A DNA stretch of 35,633 bases from JBGOUJ01 sp041477005 (GTDB lineage: Bacteria > Acidobacteriota > Terriglobia > Bryobacterales > JACQDG01). A program made the translations under genes and the position numbers. The DNA lies in NCBI GenBank assembly GCA_041477005.1, contig JBGOUJ010000011.1, forward strand, positions 1-35,633, given 5' to 3'. Positions 29,414-35,633 of the stretch are shown piece after piece. Within the stretch, counting starts at the first letter, position 1; every line of letters starts with the position of its first letter. A model generated the notes under the pieces. The model did no database searches. It had not been told where the DNA came from and saw only the letters and a program-made list of their open reading frames with translations.

Positions 29414-31447
29414 ATGGCTACATCACCACCGATCTTATCTCCGCAGACCTTTACCGGGGTCAGCACATTCTCCAACGACCTGCAGCAGATCCTGCAGCGG
29501 GCCGTCCAGATCGCCAGCCTGCCGGTGCAGAAACTGCAGATCGATCAGTCCGACATCCTGGCGCAGGAGAATGCCCTCACCGACCTGGGATCTTCGGTGA
29601 GCGGCTTAACCAGCAGCTTTTCTTCGCTTGGCCTGCTGGGGGCGAACGGAGCGCTCACGGCGAGCACTTCGAACCCCGCCGTGGCCACGGCGCGGTTGAC
29701 CGGCTCTCCCAGCCCCCTCAGCTACGCGCTCTCGGTCACTTCGCAAGCGACGGCGGCGCAGGCTGCGACGGCGCTCGCCCTGCCCGACAGCAACACCACG
29801 GCGCCGCGGGCGAACGGCCTTTACCAGTTGACCCTGGGCTCGGCGAGCGAAAGCTTCGATCTGCTGGCCACCGGGTCTGGCCGCACCGCCGGAACCACCG
29901 GCAGCGTCGCGCCCGCTTCGCCGGTCAGCGTGACGTTGAACTTCGCCAACGGCCTCGCCGGCAGCATCAGTGCCAATCTGAAAGGCTTCTTCGTGGGCAA
30001 CGCCACCGTGGGCGGCGCGAGCGCGGGCGATACCGTGACCGTCAACTTCCAGAGCGACGACCACAGCATCAACACCAGCATCACCACGGCTCCGCTCACC
30101 GGGACCGAGGACGCCACTGCCCTGGCCGGCCTGCTCAACACCCAGATCGGCGGAAACCCCGCCCTCAACGGCAAGGTCAGTTTCAGCGCGGTGAACGGCC
30201 AGCTCAAGCTGGTCGAGTCGGACACCGTCGGGACGGGCTTCACCTTTACTTCGAGCCACACCGGCGCCGTCACCACAGGCTTGGAACCCGGCGGAGCGAT
30301 CGGCGGCCAATCCGCCCAGGAAATCGCCGCCGCCTTGAACGCCCAGGTGGCTTCCAATACGAGCCTCAGCGCGGCCGGGGTGTCGTTCAGCGCCTCGAGC
30401 GGCCAAGTGAACGCAACGGCGGCGGCCGGCAAGCAATTCACCTTCACGGCCACGGACAACGGCCAGGGAACGGGTTTTGTTTCCGGCCTTGCCGGCCGGA
30501 CGCGCGTGGTCGGCTTCGCCAACACCTTGTCGGGTCTGCGCGACTACATCAACCTGCGGGAGCCGACCCTGGGGGCGCGCGCTACCGTGATCAACACCAG
30601 CTCCGACCCGAACAATCCCAAGTTCGACCTGTCGCTCGTGTCCGATGCTACCGGGACCCAGACCCTGACCCTGCTCGACAGCACGGGCGCCGAGCTGCTT
30701 CCCAACGGCGGCGCCCTGGGGACCAATGCGGTCTTCAGCCTGAACGGCGGCCCCACCGTAACCAACAGCTCCAACACGATCACCAACCTGGTTCCCGGCC
30801 TGGACCTGACCATTGTGGGGCCGACCAGCCCCGGCACGACGGCCACCATCACCGTTCAGAAGGACCGCACTGCGGTGCAGAGCGCCTTGCAGGATTTCGT
30901 CGCAAAGTACAATGCACTGGTCAATAAATTAGGCGCCCAAATCGGGAAGAACGCCGGGCCTCTCAGCGGCTCGAGCGTGGTCCTCCAGACCAGCAGCGCC
31001 CTGCGCAATATTCTCGGCTACGGGATCTCCAGCGGCTCCGTGCGATCGCTGGCTGCCCTGGGCGTGCTTTCCGACGACACGGGACATTTATCTCTGGACC
31101 AGGGGACGTTTAACTCGCTGAGCGACGCCCAACTCCCCGACGCCGTCTCCTTTCTCGGCAGCACTACAACAGGATTTGCCGGCAACGGGTATTCGCTGCT
31201 GACCCAAATCAGCGATCCCGTCAGTGGATCCATCCAGAATGAGCAGAGCTTCTTCCAGGCATCCGATAAACGGCTTTCCGATTCGATCGCCCGGGCGCAG
31301 GACCGGGTCAGCTTGGTGCAGAACTCGCTCACCACCCAGATCGCGCAAGCCGATACGCTGCTCGCGCAACTGCAATCGCAGCAAAATCTGCTGACGGGCC
31401 TCTTCCAAGCCCAGCAGGCTATCTCGCTGACCAACGCGCTGCTATAA
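29414..31447 (+). CDS. fliD: filament cap protein FliD with inserted IN-type module
   Basis: A 677-residue FliD (HAP2), longer than the 468 of E. coli. The N-terminal FliD domain (about 15-130) includes SDILAQENALTDLGSSVSGL. The C-terminal domain has VSFLGSTTTGFAGNGYSLLT, QISDPVSGSIQNEQSFFQAS, RVSLVQNSLTTQIAQADTLL and LQSQQNLLTGLFQAQQAISL. The usual FliD_C stretch VQKDRTAVQSALQDFVAKYN is present at about residue 480. Residues about 154-367 are the module shared with FlgK and FlgL. GGGGGAGG lies about 12 nt before the ATG. One nucleotide separates the stop from the next ATG. Confidence 0.95.
   Translation: MATSPPILSPQTFTGVSTFSNDLQQILQRAVQIASLPVQKLQIDQSDILAQENALTDLGSSVSGLTSSFSSLGLLGANGALTASTSNPAVATARLTGSPSPLSYALSVTSQATAAQAATALALPDSNTTAPRANGLYQLTLGSASESFDLLATGSGRTAGTTGSVAPASPVSVTLNFANGLAGSISANLKGFFVGNATVGGASAGDTVTVNFQSDDHSINTSITTAPLTGTEDATALAGLLNTQIGGNPALNGKVSFSAVNGQLKLVESDTVGTGFTFTSSHTGAVTTGLEPGGAIGGQSAQEIAAALNAQVASNTSLSAAGVSFSASSGQVNATAAAGKQFTFTATDNGQGTGFVSGLAGRTRVVGFANTLSGLRDYINLREPTLGARATVINTSSDPNNPKFDLSLVSDATGTQTLTLLDSTGAELLPNGGALGTNAVFSLNGGPTVTNSSNTITNLVPGLDLTIVGPTSPGTTATITVQKDRTAVQSALQDFVAKYNALVNKLGAQIGKNAGPLSGSSVVLQTSSALRNILGYGISSGSVRSLAALGVLSDDTGHLSLDQGTFNSLSDAQLPDAVSFLGSTTTGFAGNGYSLLTQISDPVSGSIQNEQSFFQASDKRLSDSIARAQDRVSLVQNSLTTQIAQADTLLAQLQSQQNLLTGLFQAQQAISLTNALL
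29873..30514 (+). other. shared axial-protein module, copy in FliD
   Basis: FliD residues about 154-367, beginning GSGRTAGTTGSVAPASPVS. The module features follow in the same order: FFVGNAT, SITTAPLTGTEDATALAGLL, LKLVESDTVGTGFTFTS, AIGGQSAQEIAAALNAQVA, FTFTATDNGQGTGFVSGLAG. Canonical FliD can carry one IN motif, but this block matches the FlgK and FlgL insertions far beyond that motif. Confidence 0.85.
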
Positions 31448-31448
31448 G

Positions 31449-31805
31449 ATGCCGCTCCATCAACCGAGCGTCGAGCAAGCCCTGCGGCAACTGGCGCAAA
31501 GCACAGGCGAGCTAAGCCAAGCGGCCCAGGCCGGCGACCTGGGCGCCGCCGGTCTGGTGCTGGCAAAACGGAAGACGGAGCTGGCCGCCCTCGAATTCGC
31601 CCTCCAAGCGACGCGTTTGGACACCCTGCAATTAGCGCAATTCGATCAGATCGTGCGCCAGGGCGACGAGGCCGTGCGTTGCCTGGCCGGCCGGCGCGAG
31701 ACTGTCCGGGCGCAAGTCGGGGAGCTGGAAGCCCAGCGCCGGCAGCTCGGACAATGGAGACCCCAGCGCCCCGTCCGGCCCGCGCGCCTGGACCTGAGCG
31801 GCTGA
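31449..31805 (+). CDS. FliT-like small helical protein
   Basis: A 118-residue, all-helical, Gln/Ala/Arg-rich protein immediately after fliD (1-nt gap). Two long amphipathic segments are visible: VEQALRQLAQSTGELSQAAQ and RETVRAQVGELEAQRRQLGQ. The size, helical make-up and position match FliT, the chaperone of FliD. The sequence itself is too divergent to be sure, so no symbol is given. The last 15 residues are basic and Pro-rich (RPQRPVRPARLDLSG). It is the final gene of the plus-strand block, facing csrA. Confidence 0.6.
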   Translation: MPLHQPSVEQALRQLAQSTGELSQAAQAGDLGAAGLVLAKRKTELAALEFALQATRLDTLQLAQFDQIVRQGDEAVRCLAGRRETVRAQVGELEAQRRQLGQWRPQRPVRPARLDLSG

Positions 31806-31857
31806 GTCTTTCCTGGCTCCTTCTCCAGCCGATCCCCTCAGGCCGGAACCCGACTGC

Positions 31858-31955
31858 CCCTCCCGCCTTAACTGTCCCTCTCGTCCCTCACTCTCTCCCT
31901 CTCCCCCTCTCCCCGTCCCTTAATCAACTGTCCCCCCCGCCTTACTGTCCCTCCC
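31858..31955. repeat. pyrimidine-rich repeats including copies of the csrA 3' end
   Basis: Read on the minus strand, the csrA terminus ggcgggagggacagtaa is followed by ggcggggggacagttga-type, gagagggacagttaa and ggcgggaggggcagtc copies. Between them lie gagagggggagagg runs. No terminator hairpin is seen between the convergent fliT-like and csrA genes. Confidence 0.7.
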
Positions 31956-32187
31956 GCCGTTTTAGTATTTTTTGCAGCCGGGCGATGGCCGTCTTTACGT
32001 CGGGGTGTTTGAGGTCTTCCAGAGCCGCACGGCGGTTCATCCGGGAGATTTCGCTGCGGTAGACCCCCACCTCGCGGGGCGCCACCACACCGATCTTGAC
32101 CTGGCCGCGGCCGATCTCCAGGATCCGCACCTCGACGGTGTCTCCGACCATAAACGACTCTCCTTGCTGGCGGCGGAAGACGAGCAT
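31942..32187 (-). CDS. csrA: translational regulator CsrA
   Basis: An 81-residue CsrA. MLVFRRQQGESFMVGD matches the first strands (MLVLxRKxGExIxIGD), and VEVRILEIGRGQVKIGVVAP then REVGVYRSEI the rest of the RNA-binding fold. The C-terminal tail, LEDLKHPDVKTAIARLQKIL, is longer than in E. coli (61 residues). It binds GGA motifs in mRNA leaders. The partner antagonist fliW ends 15 nt upstream on the same strand, as in the FliW-CsrA-flagellin circuit of Bacillus. A possible target is the flaG leader. The stop codon and final codons are repeated downstream. Confidence 0.95.
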   Translation of the reverse strand: MLVFRRQQGESFMVGDTVEVRILEIGRGQVKIGVVAPREVGVYRSEISRMNRRAALEDLKHPDVKTAIARLQKILKRREGQ

Positions 32188-32202
32188 GCACCTACCACCC
32201 TT

Positions 32203-32610
32203 TCAGACCTCGGCCACCGCGGAATAGGGGCTGTCAAACTGCATGATCTGCTTGGCGATCCAGTTTTCCATGTTTACAACGATGGGGGCGAAAAGGTTGG
32301 CCGATGGCGGCTGGGCCCCGGTGCCCAGGTTCAGAATCGCCAGGCAAAGCACGTTCCGGCCCGGCACCGGGTCCTCCGACAGGTTGAGGAAGCGGCGATC
32401 GTCCTCGCCGAGGCGCAACTGGTAATCCTGCTGGATGCGCTGGATCGGCAACACTGGAAAACAGATCTTGGGCTCGACGAGCGACCTGAGAAACACAATG
32501 GGCAACAGCTCTTCATCCTGCAGCAGGACAAACTCCCTGAGTTTTTCAAATCCCGGCAACCCCTCCGGAAAATGGACCACGCCCTGCGGCCACTGTTCAG
32601 TGTCTTCCAT
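32203..32610 (-). CDS. fliW: flagellar assembly factor FliW
   Basis: A 135-residue FliW. GVVHFPEGLPGFEKLREFVL is the family N-terminus; VLCLAILNLGTGAQPPSANL and FAPIVVNMENWIAKQIMQFD are the conserved C-terminal half (usually NLxAPIxIN). FliW sequesters CsrA when not bound to flagellin. No typical ribosome site precedes the ATG at 32610 (upstream minus-strand sequence gattaacttgttag). The csrA gene follows after 15 bp. Confidence 0.95.
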   Translation of the reverse strand: MEDTEQWPQGVVHFPEGLPGFEKLREFVLLQDEELLPIVFLRSLVEPKICFPVLPIQRIQQDYQLRLGEDDRRFLNLSEDPVPGRNVLCLAILNLGTGAQPPSANLFAPIVVNMENWIAKQIMQFDSPYSAVAEV

Positions 32611-32644
32611 CTAACAAGTTAATCGGCTGACCGGCCCCCGGCCT

Positions 32645-32737
32645 TTGGTCCCCCCGTCTCTCCGTCTCCCTCTCCCCCTCCCTCCCTCTCTCCCTCTCCC
32701 CCTCTCTCACTCTCCCCCTCTCTCACTCTCCCCCTCA
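32645..32737. repeat. CT-rich degenerate repeat
   Basis: Words ctctccctctccccct, ccctctctcactctcccc and ctctcactctcccc run in series between the fliW start region and the 3' end of the glycosyltransferase gene. The composition is almost wholly pyrimidine on the plus strand. Confidence 0.85.
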
Positions 32738-34219
32738 CGGCTTCCGGCGCAGCTCCAGGGCCTCAATCAAGTGGGTGGGGCGATCGGGCTGGTTGAGCCA
32801 CTGCATCATCCGGCGATCAAGCCACGAGAAAGGCACAAACCCGCGCCGTTCGATGGTATAGTCACGGGCCAGCTCGGCTTCTAGGCGGTGGTGGAGTGCG
32901 CCGGGGGTCATATCGCGGCCGTAGCGCAGGTACCAGATCAACTCCGGACGATGGTGCCGCACGTCAACCAGCGCCTGCTCGAAGCTGGCGGGGTCGCTCA
33001 GGAATTCGACCGGATAGCGGCCGGTCGAATGGAGAGCGTAGCCGGCATCGGAAATCTGCCGGTCGAGCAGAACGAGGGACGGTTTTTCGGGGGAGTCTGC
33101 CGCCAGGGTGTAGGTGATCTGGTTGAAGTCGACCAGGTAACCCTTGTTGAGAAAGTCCTGCTGGCGATAGTAACTGGCAAGGCCGCCGCAGGCCACCAGC
33201 ACCAATCCGGCATAGGTGAGGGCGCCATTCCAGCGGCGGAGGTCGAGGCCGCGGAGCAGGAGCAGGTAGTAAAACGGCAGCAGGAACAGCAGCCGCGCCG
33301 CTACGAAAGCGAAAGTGACCCAACTGGCCGCCCCGTAGTAGCCGACGGCCGCCACCAGCAGAAACAGCGCCGGCGGGTGGGAGGTTCCACGCCACGCCAT
33401 CCACAGCGCCCAGACGATAAACGGCAGCAGGACGGCTCCCACGAGGATGCCCCAGGGCGGAATGGTCTCGCCGAAATTGAAGGCCACGAAGGAATAAGCC
33501 AGCTTGACGGCGTTTTCAACGACGGGGCTCGGGCTGATCCAGTAAGGCCGGGCGTGCGCGACCACTTCCGAGGTCGTGATCAGCGTGCCGAGCCACGGGA
33601 GGTATCCGATGGCAATGGCCGCCGGCGCCGCTAGGTGCCGCCACTGCCGTCGCCACAGCCCCAAGGTCGCCGTGCCGGCTACCACGCCCAGGCCCGGCAA
33701 GTAATGGGTGTAGAGCAGAGCCAGGGCGCCGGCGATGTAGCGGGCCATTTTCCGCCCGTCGTTGGGCGCACGCAGCCAGTCGACCGCCAGCCGGATGGCC
33801 ACCACGGCCAGCAGCAACTGCAACGTGTAGGAGCGGGCCATCCTGGCGTAGAGGGTCAGGAACGGCGAGAGAACCCACAGGCCCAGAAACAGCGCCCGGC
33901 GCTCGAACAGGAGCGGCTGCAGCCAGAGCCGGTAGAGGGCGAGAGTGGCCAGAAGCGCCACGATCACCGAAAGCGCCCGCGCGCGGTCGAGGGCGCTTCC
34001 CGGCAGCGGCAGCTTCAGCCAGCCTTTCACCAGGAAGTAATAGAAAGGCGGGTGAACATCGACCCGGAGCGCCCGCAGGATGCCGTGGGTCGAGCGGCCG
34101 GCGGTCTCGAGCGTGTAGCGCTCGTCGCCCCACATCGGCAACAGGTCCAGACGCGGGGCGAGCAGCAGCGCCTGGGCGAGCAGAGCGATCCAGAGAAGAT
34201 GCCGTTTGAGGAACTCCAA
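32735..34219 (-). CDS. GT-C fold membrane glycosyltransferase (PMT/ArnT-like)
   Basis: A 494-residue polytopic protein with about ten membrane segments in residues 1-360 and a soluble C-terminal region of about 130 residues. The first periplasmic loop has WGDERYTLETAG, where GT-C enzymes of the PMT/ArnT/GT83 group keep an acidic pair, followed by DVHPPFYYFLVKGW, their HPPxY motif. Such enzymes use polyprenyl-phosphate sugars to modify lipids or proteins outside the inner membrane. The substrate is unknown; a link to glycosylation of flagellar proteins is only positional. Translation starts at TTG (34219); the first ATG would remove the first membrane helix. It follows the aldolase gene by 40 bp. 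Confidence 0.8.
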   Translation of the reverse strand: MEFLKRHLLWIALLAQALLLAPRLDLLPMWGDERYTLETAGRSTHGILRALRVDVHPPFYYFLVKGWLKLPLPGSALDRARALSVIVALLATLALYRLWLQPLLFERRALFLGLWVLSPFLTLYARMARSYTLQLLLAVVAIRLAVDWLRAPNDGRKMARYIAGALALLYTHYLPGLGVVAGTATLGLWRRQWRHLAAPAAIAIGYLPWLGTLITTSEVVAHARPYWISPSPVVENAVKLAYSFVAFNFGETIPPWGILVGAVLLPFIVWALWMAWRGTSHPPALFLLVAAVGYYGAASWVTFAFVAARLLFLLPFYYLLLLRGLDLRRWNGALTYAGLVLVACGGLASYYRQQDFLNKGYLVDFNQITYTLAADSPEKPSLVLLDRQISDAGYALHSTGRYPVEFLSDPASFEQALVDVRHHRPELIWYLRYGRDMTPGALHHRLEAELARDYTIERRGFVPFSWLDRRMMQWLNQPDRPTHLIEALELRRKP

Positions 34220-34259
34220 GCTGTGCGGGCCGCCTCCGAGGCCGATTGGCCATTATCGC

Positions 34260-35105
34260 TCAGCCGGCGGCGGGGACCGATCGCTCGTCGGCCACGGCCA
34301 GAGCGTCGGTGACGCTCGCGGCGTCGTGGACCATCGCGGCCAGTGCGGCCAGCACGGCGTCCGGGTGGGGGTGCTGCCAGACGTTGCGGCCGAAGATGAC
34401 GCCTTCGGCGCCGGCCGAGAGCGAGTGGTCGGCCATCTCGAGCAGCGAGCGGAGGCTCGAATCGCGCATCGGCCCGCCGGCTACCATCACCGGCCGGCCG
34501 GTCGAGGCCACGATCCGGCGAAAGCTCTCTTCCTCACCCGAATAGCGCGTCTTGATGATGTCGGCGCCCAGCTCGGCGCCGATGCGCGAGGCGAGCGCGA
34601 TGTCGTCGGCGACGTTGGCCGGAAGAGCCGCCGTCCCTTTGCCGGTGAAATCCAGATGGTTGGCGAGCATGCCGGCGCTGAGCATTTCCGCTACCACCGG
34701 CATGCCCCAGTGGCGCGCTTCCTCGGCCACGCGGCCCAGCTTGCGCAGCTCGACGCTCTCCTGCGGCCCGCCGACCGTGGCGTTGACAATAACGGCGTCG
34801 GCGCCCAGTTGCGCCGCGTGGGCTACCGAGGTGAATTGCCGCATGGGGCCTTCCCCCTGCACGCTGGTGCAACCATCGATGCGCAGAATTACGGCGAGAT
34901 GGCCCAGCTCGGCGGCAACCTGCTCGAGGATTCCAGGCGTCAGCAGCACGGCGTCGGCGTCGGAGAGGGCGATCAGCTTGATGAGCGCCACGGGGTCTTC
35001 GATGCCCGGGAGCGGCCCCGCCACCATCCCGTGATCGAGCGGAACCACCAGCGCCCTTCCCTTTCGCAACAAACGGCGCAAACGGATTGTCTTTCCAACT
35101 GGCAT
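34260..35105 (-). CDS. DhnA/DeoC-type class I aldolase (FBA or ADH-synthase-like)
   Basis: A 281-residue TIM-barrel aldolase. ALVVPLDHGMVAGPLPGIED near the N-terminus is the DhnA-family signature. The Schiff-base lysine is expected in GADIIKTRYSGEEESFRRIV, and the phosphate-binding end is RPVMVAGGPM and AGAEGVIFGRNVWQHPHP. The family includes archaeal-type class I fructose-bisphosphate aldolase and the enzyme making 2-amino-3,7-dideoxy-threo-hept-6-ulosonate; sequence alone does not separate them. The start at 35105 has GGGGAA about 10 nt upstream; the longer frame to 35261 translates the intergenic region and the toxin remnant. Confidence 0.88.
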   Translation of the reverse strand: MPVGKTIRLRRLLRKGRALVVPLDHGMVAGPLPGIEDPVALIKLIALSDADAVLLTPGILEQVAAELGHLAVILRIDGCTSVQGEGPMRQFTSVAHAAQLGADAVIVNATVGGPQESVELRKLGRVAEEARHWGMPVVAEMLSAGMLANHLDFTGKGTAALPANVADDIALASRIGAELGADIIKTRYSGEEESFRRIVASTGRPVMVAGGPMRDSSLRSLLEMADHSLSAGAEGVIFGRNVWQHPHPDAVLAALAAMVHDAASVTDALAVADERSVPAAG

Positions 35106-35218
35106 GTCAGAATTCCCCGTAATGTTTCTATGGTACTCCGAGCCCGGCCGTCCGCCAGCATCAAATTTGCCGTCCTGAAAGATTCGGTCCTGGCCGCCGC
35201 CGCCCAAATCCCGCCGGT

Positions 35219-35416
35219 CTATATGCAACCTGCGAGACCCAGAACTTCGTGAGAATGCCATCCCATGTCGGGTTTCGTGCCGAGGAGAGCAAACGTCTCG
35301 TGGGCAGCGAGGAGGAAGCGGTGACCGACTTCGCGGCTCGCTCCGGTCGCGAAGTAATAGGCTTGGTCGTCGAGGTCCTGGTCTGCCTTCGGGCGAACGA
35401 CGTAGCGAGCACTCAC
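35219..35416 (-). pseudogene. ParE-like toxin, truncated C-terminus
   Basis: 65 codons from a GTG that overlaps the antitoxin stop (GTGA). The sequence SARYVVRPKADQDLDDQAYY then FATGASREVGHRFL and FALLGTKPDMGWHS matches the N-terminal two thirds of ParE/RelE-superfamily toxins. It stops after HEVLGLAGCI, where family members continue for about 35-40 residues, including the final strands and the conserved Arg-Val-(L)-His-Gly end. No continuation is found in the other frames downstream, so this looks like a deletion, not a frameshift. Probably inactive. Homologue alignment would settle it. Confidence 0.65.
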
Positions 35417-35633
35417 CGGCCGGTCTTCTTCAGGCGTTCGTCGAGCCGGTGATGTTTCTCCTCCCAATAGCCTGGTCCGACCTCCATCGGCTCACCGGAG
35501 TTCAGCCCTCGGAGGGCCAGAGCTTCGAGCTCGTCTTCCGCCTGCTGGTCCGCGCGGACGAGAAGCTCGACATAGCGATTCGGGAGAGAGAACACGTCAG
35601 CCAAACCGTTTTCGCCAACTACCTGAACGTGAC
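35413..35633 (-). CDS. ParD-like antitoxin (5' end beyond window)
   Basis: The frame is open from the right edge to the stop at 35413, so the start is not visible (a TTG at 35604 is the only start-like codon). DELEALALRGLNSGEPMEVG and GYWEEKHHRLDERL match the C-terminal toxin-binding part of ParD-type antitoxins, which commonly end in a G(L/I)xSGE...YWxxK pattern. The N-terminal ribbon-helix-helix half lies mostly outside the window. It overlaps the toxin remnant by 4 nt. Confidence 0.7.
   Translation of the reverse strand, partial: HVQVVGENGLADVFSLPNRYVELLVRADQQAEDELEALALRGLNSGEPMEVGPGYWEEKHHRLDERLKKTGR

Noticed and set aside
31258..31268. TCCGATAA inside fliD as a sigma-28 promoter
   Set aside because: No -35-like element at the right distance (GCAG) and the following gene is 1 nt after fliD in the same operon.

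Overview
The window is a high-GC chromosomal segment dominated by one large flagellar assembly locus. A diderm host is indicated directly by P-ring (FlgI) and L-ring (FlgH) genes. Gene content (FlhF followed directly by a FliA-type sigma factor, a FliW/CsrA pair, FlgN, FlaG) and the short degenerate repeats in the spacers remind me of Acidobacteriota (Bryobacterales/Solibacter-like). That taxonomic guess is inference and moderate at best.

Layout. 1-3386: a FecR-domain exported protein (minus strand, cut by the left edge) diverges from an RNase R gene. 3517-4482: a plus-strand protein of ten 14-residue repeats that I do not recognise, ending nose-to-nose with the flagellar block. 4483-18782, minus strand, in transcription order: fliK, flgD, flgE, fliN, fliO, fliP, fliQ, fliR, flhB, flhA, flhF, fliA, fliM, a CheC/FliN-type second switch protein, and a DUF2802-like gene. 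18982-31805, plus strand, divergent from fliK: flgF, flgG, flgA, flgH, flgI, flgJ, flgM, flgN, flgK, flgL, flaG, fliS, fliD and a FliT-like gene. 31942-32610, minus strand: fliW then csrA. 32735-35105, minus strand: a DhnA/DeoC-type class I aldolase followed by a GT-C membrane glycosyltransferase. The right edge holds a ParD-like antitoxin (cut by the edge) and a C-terminally truncated ParE-like toxin remnant. No stretch over 300 bases lacks a gene.

How the genes work together. The minus block encodes the export gate (FlhA, FlhB, FliO, FliP, FliQ, FliR), switch proteins, hook, hook cap and hook ruler, plus FlhF and sigma-28. The plus block encodes the distal rod, the P and L rings with their chaperone FlgA, rod cap FlgJ, anti-sigma FlgM, the hook-filament junction, the filament cap and the chaperones. 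FliW/CsrA would provide translational control. Flagellin, fliE/F/G/H/I/J, flgB/C, fliL, motA/B and flhG are absent here and must lie elsewhere if the organism is motile.

Most notable points: (i) the adjacent axial proteins FlgK, FlgL and FliD each carry the same roughly 212-residue inserted module with two Flagellin_IN-like motifs; (ii) many spacers over about 40 bp consist of locally distinct degenerate short repeats, three of them related inverted heptad arrays, and several built from copies of the neighbouring gene's 3' end; (iii) candidate sigma-28 promoters precede flgM (inside flgJ) and flaG (with a GGA-rich, CsrA-like leader), and candidate sigma-54 promoters abut both start codons of the fliK/flgF divergent pair.
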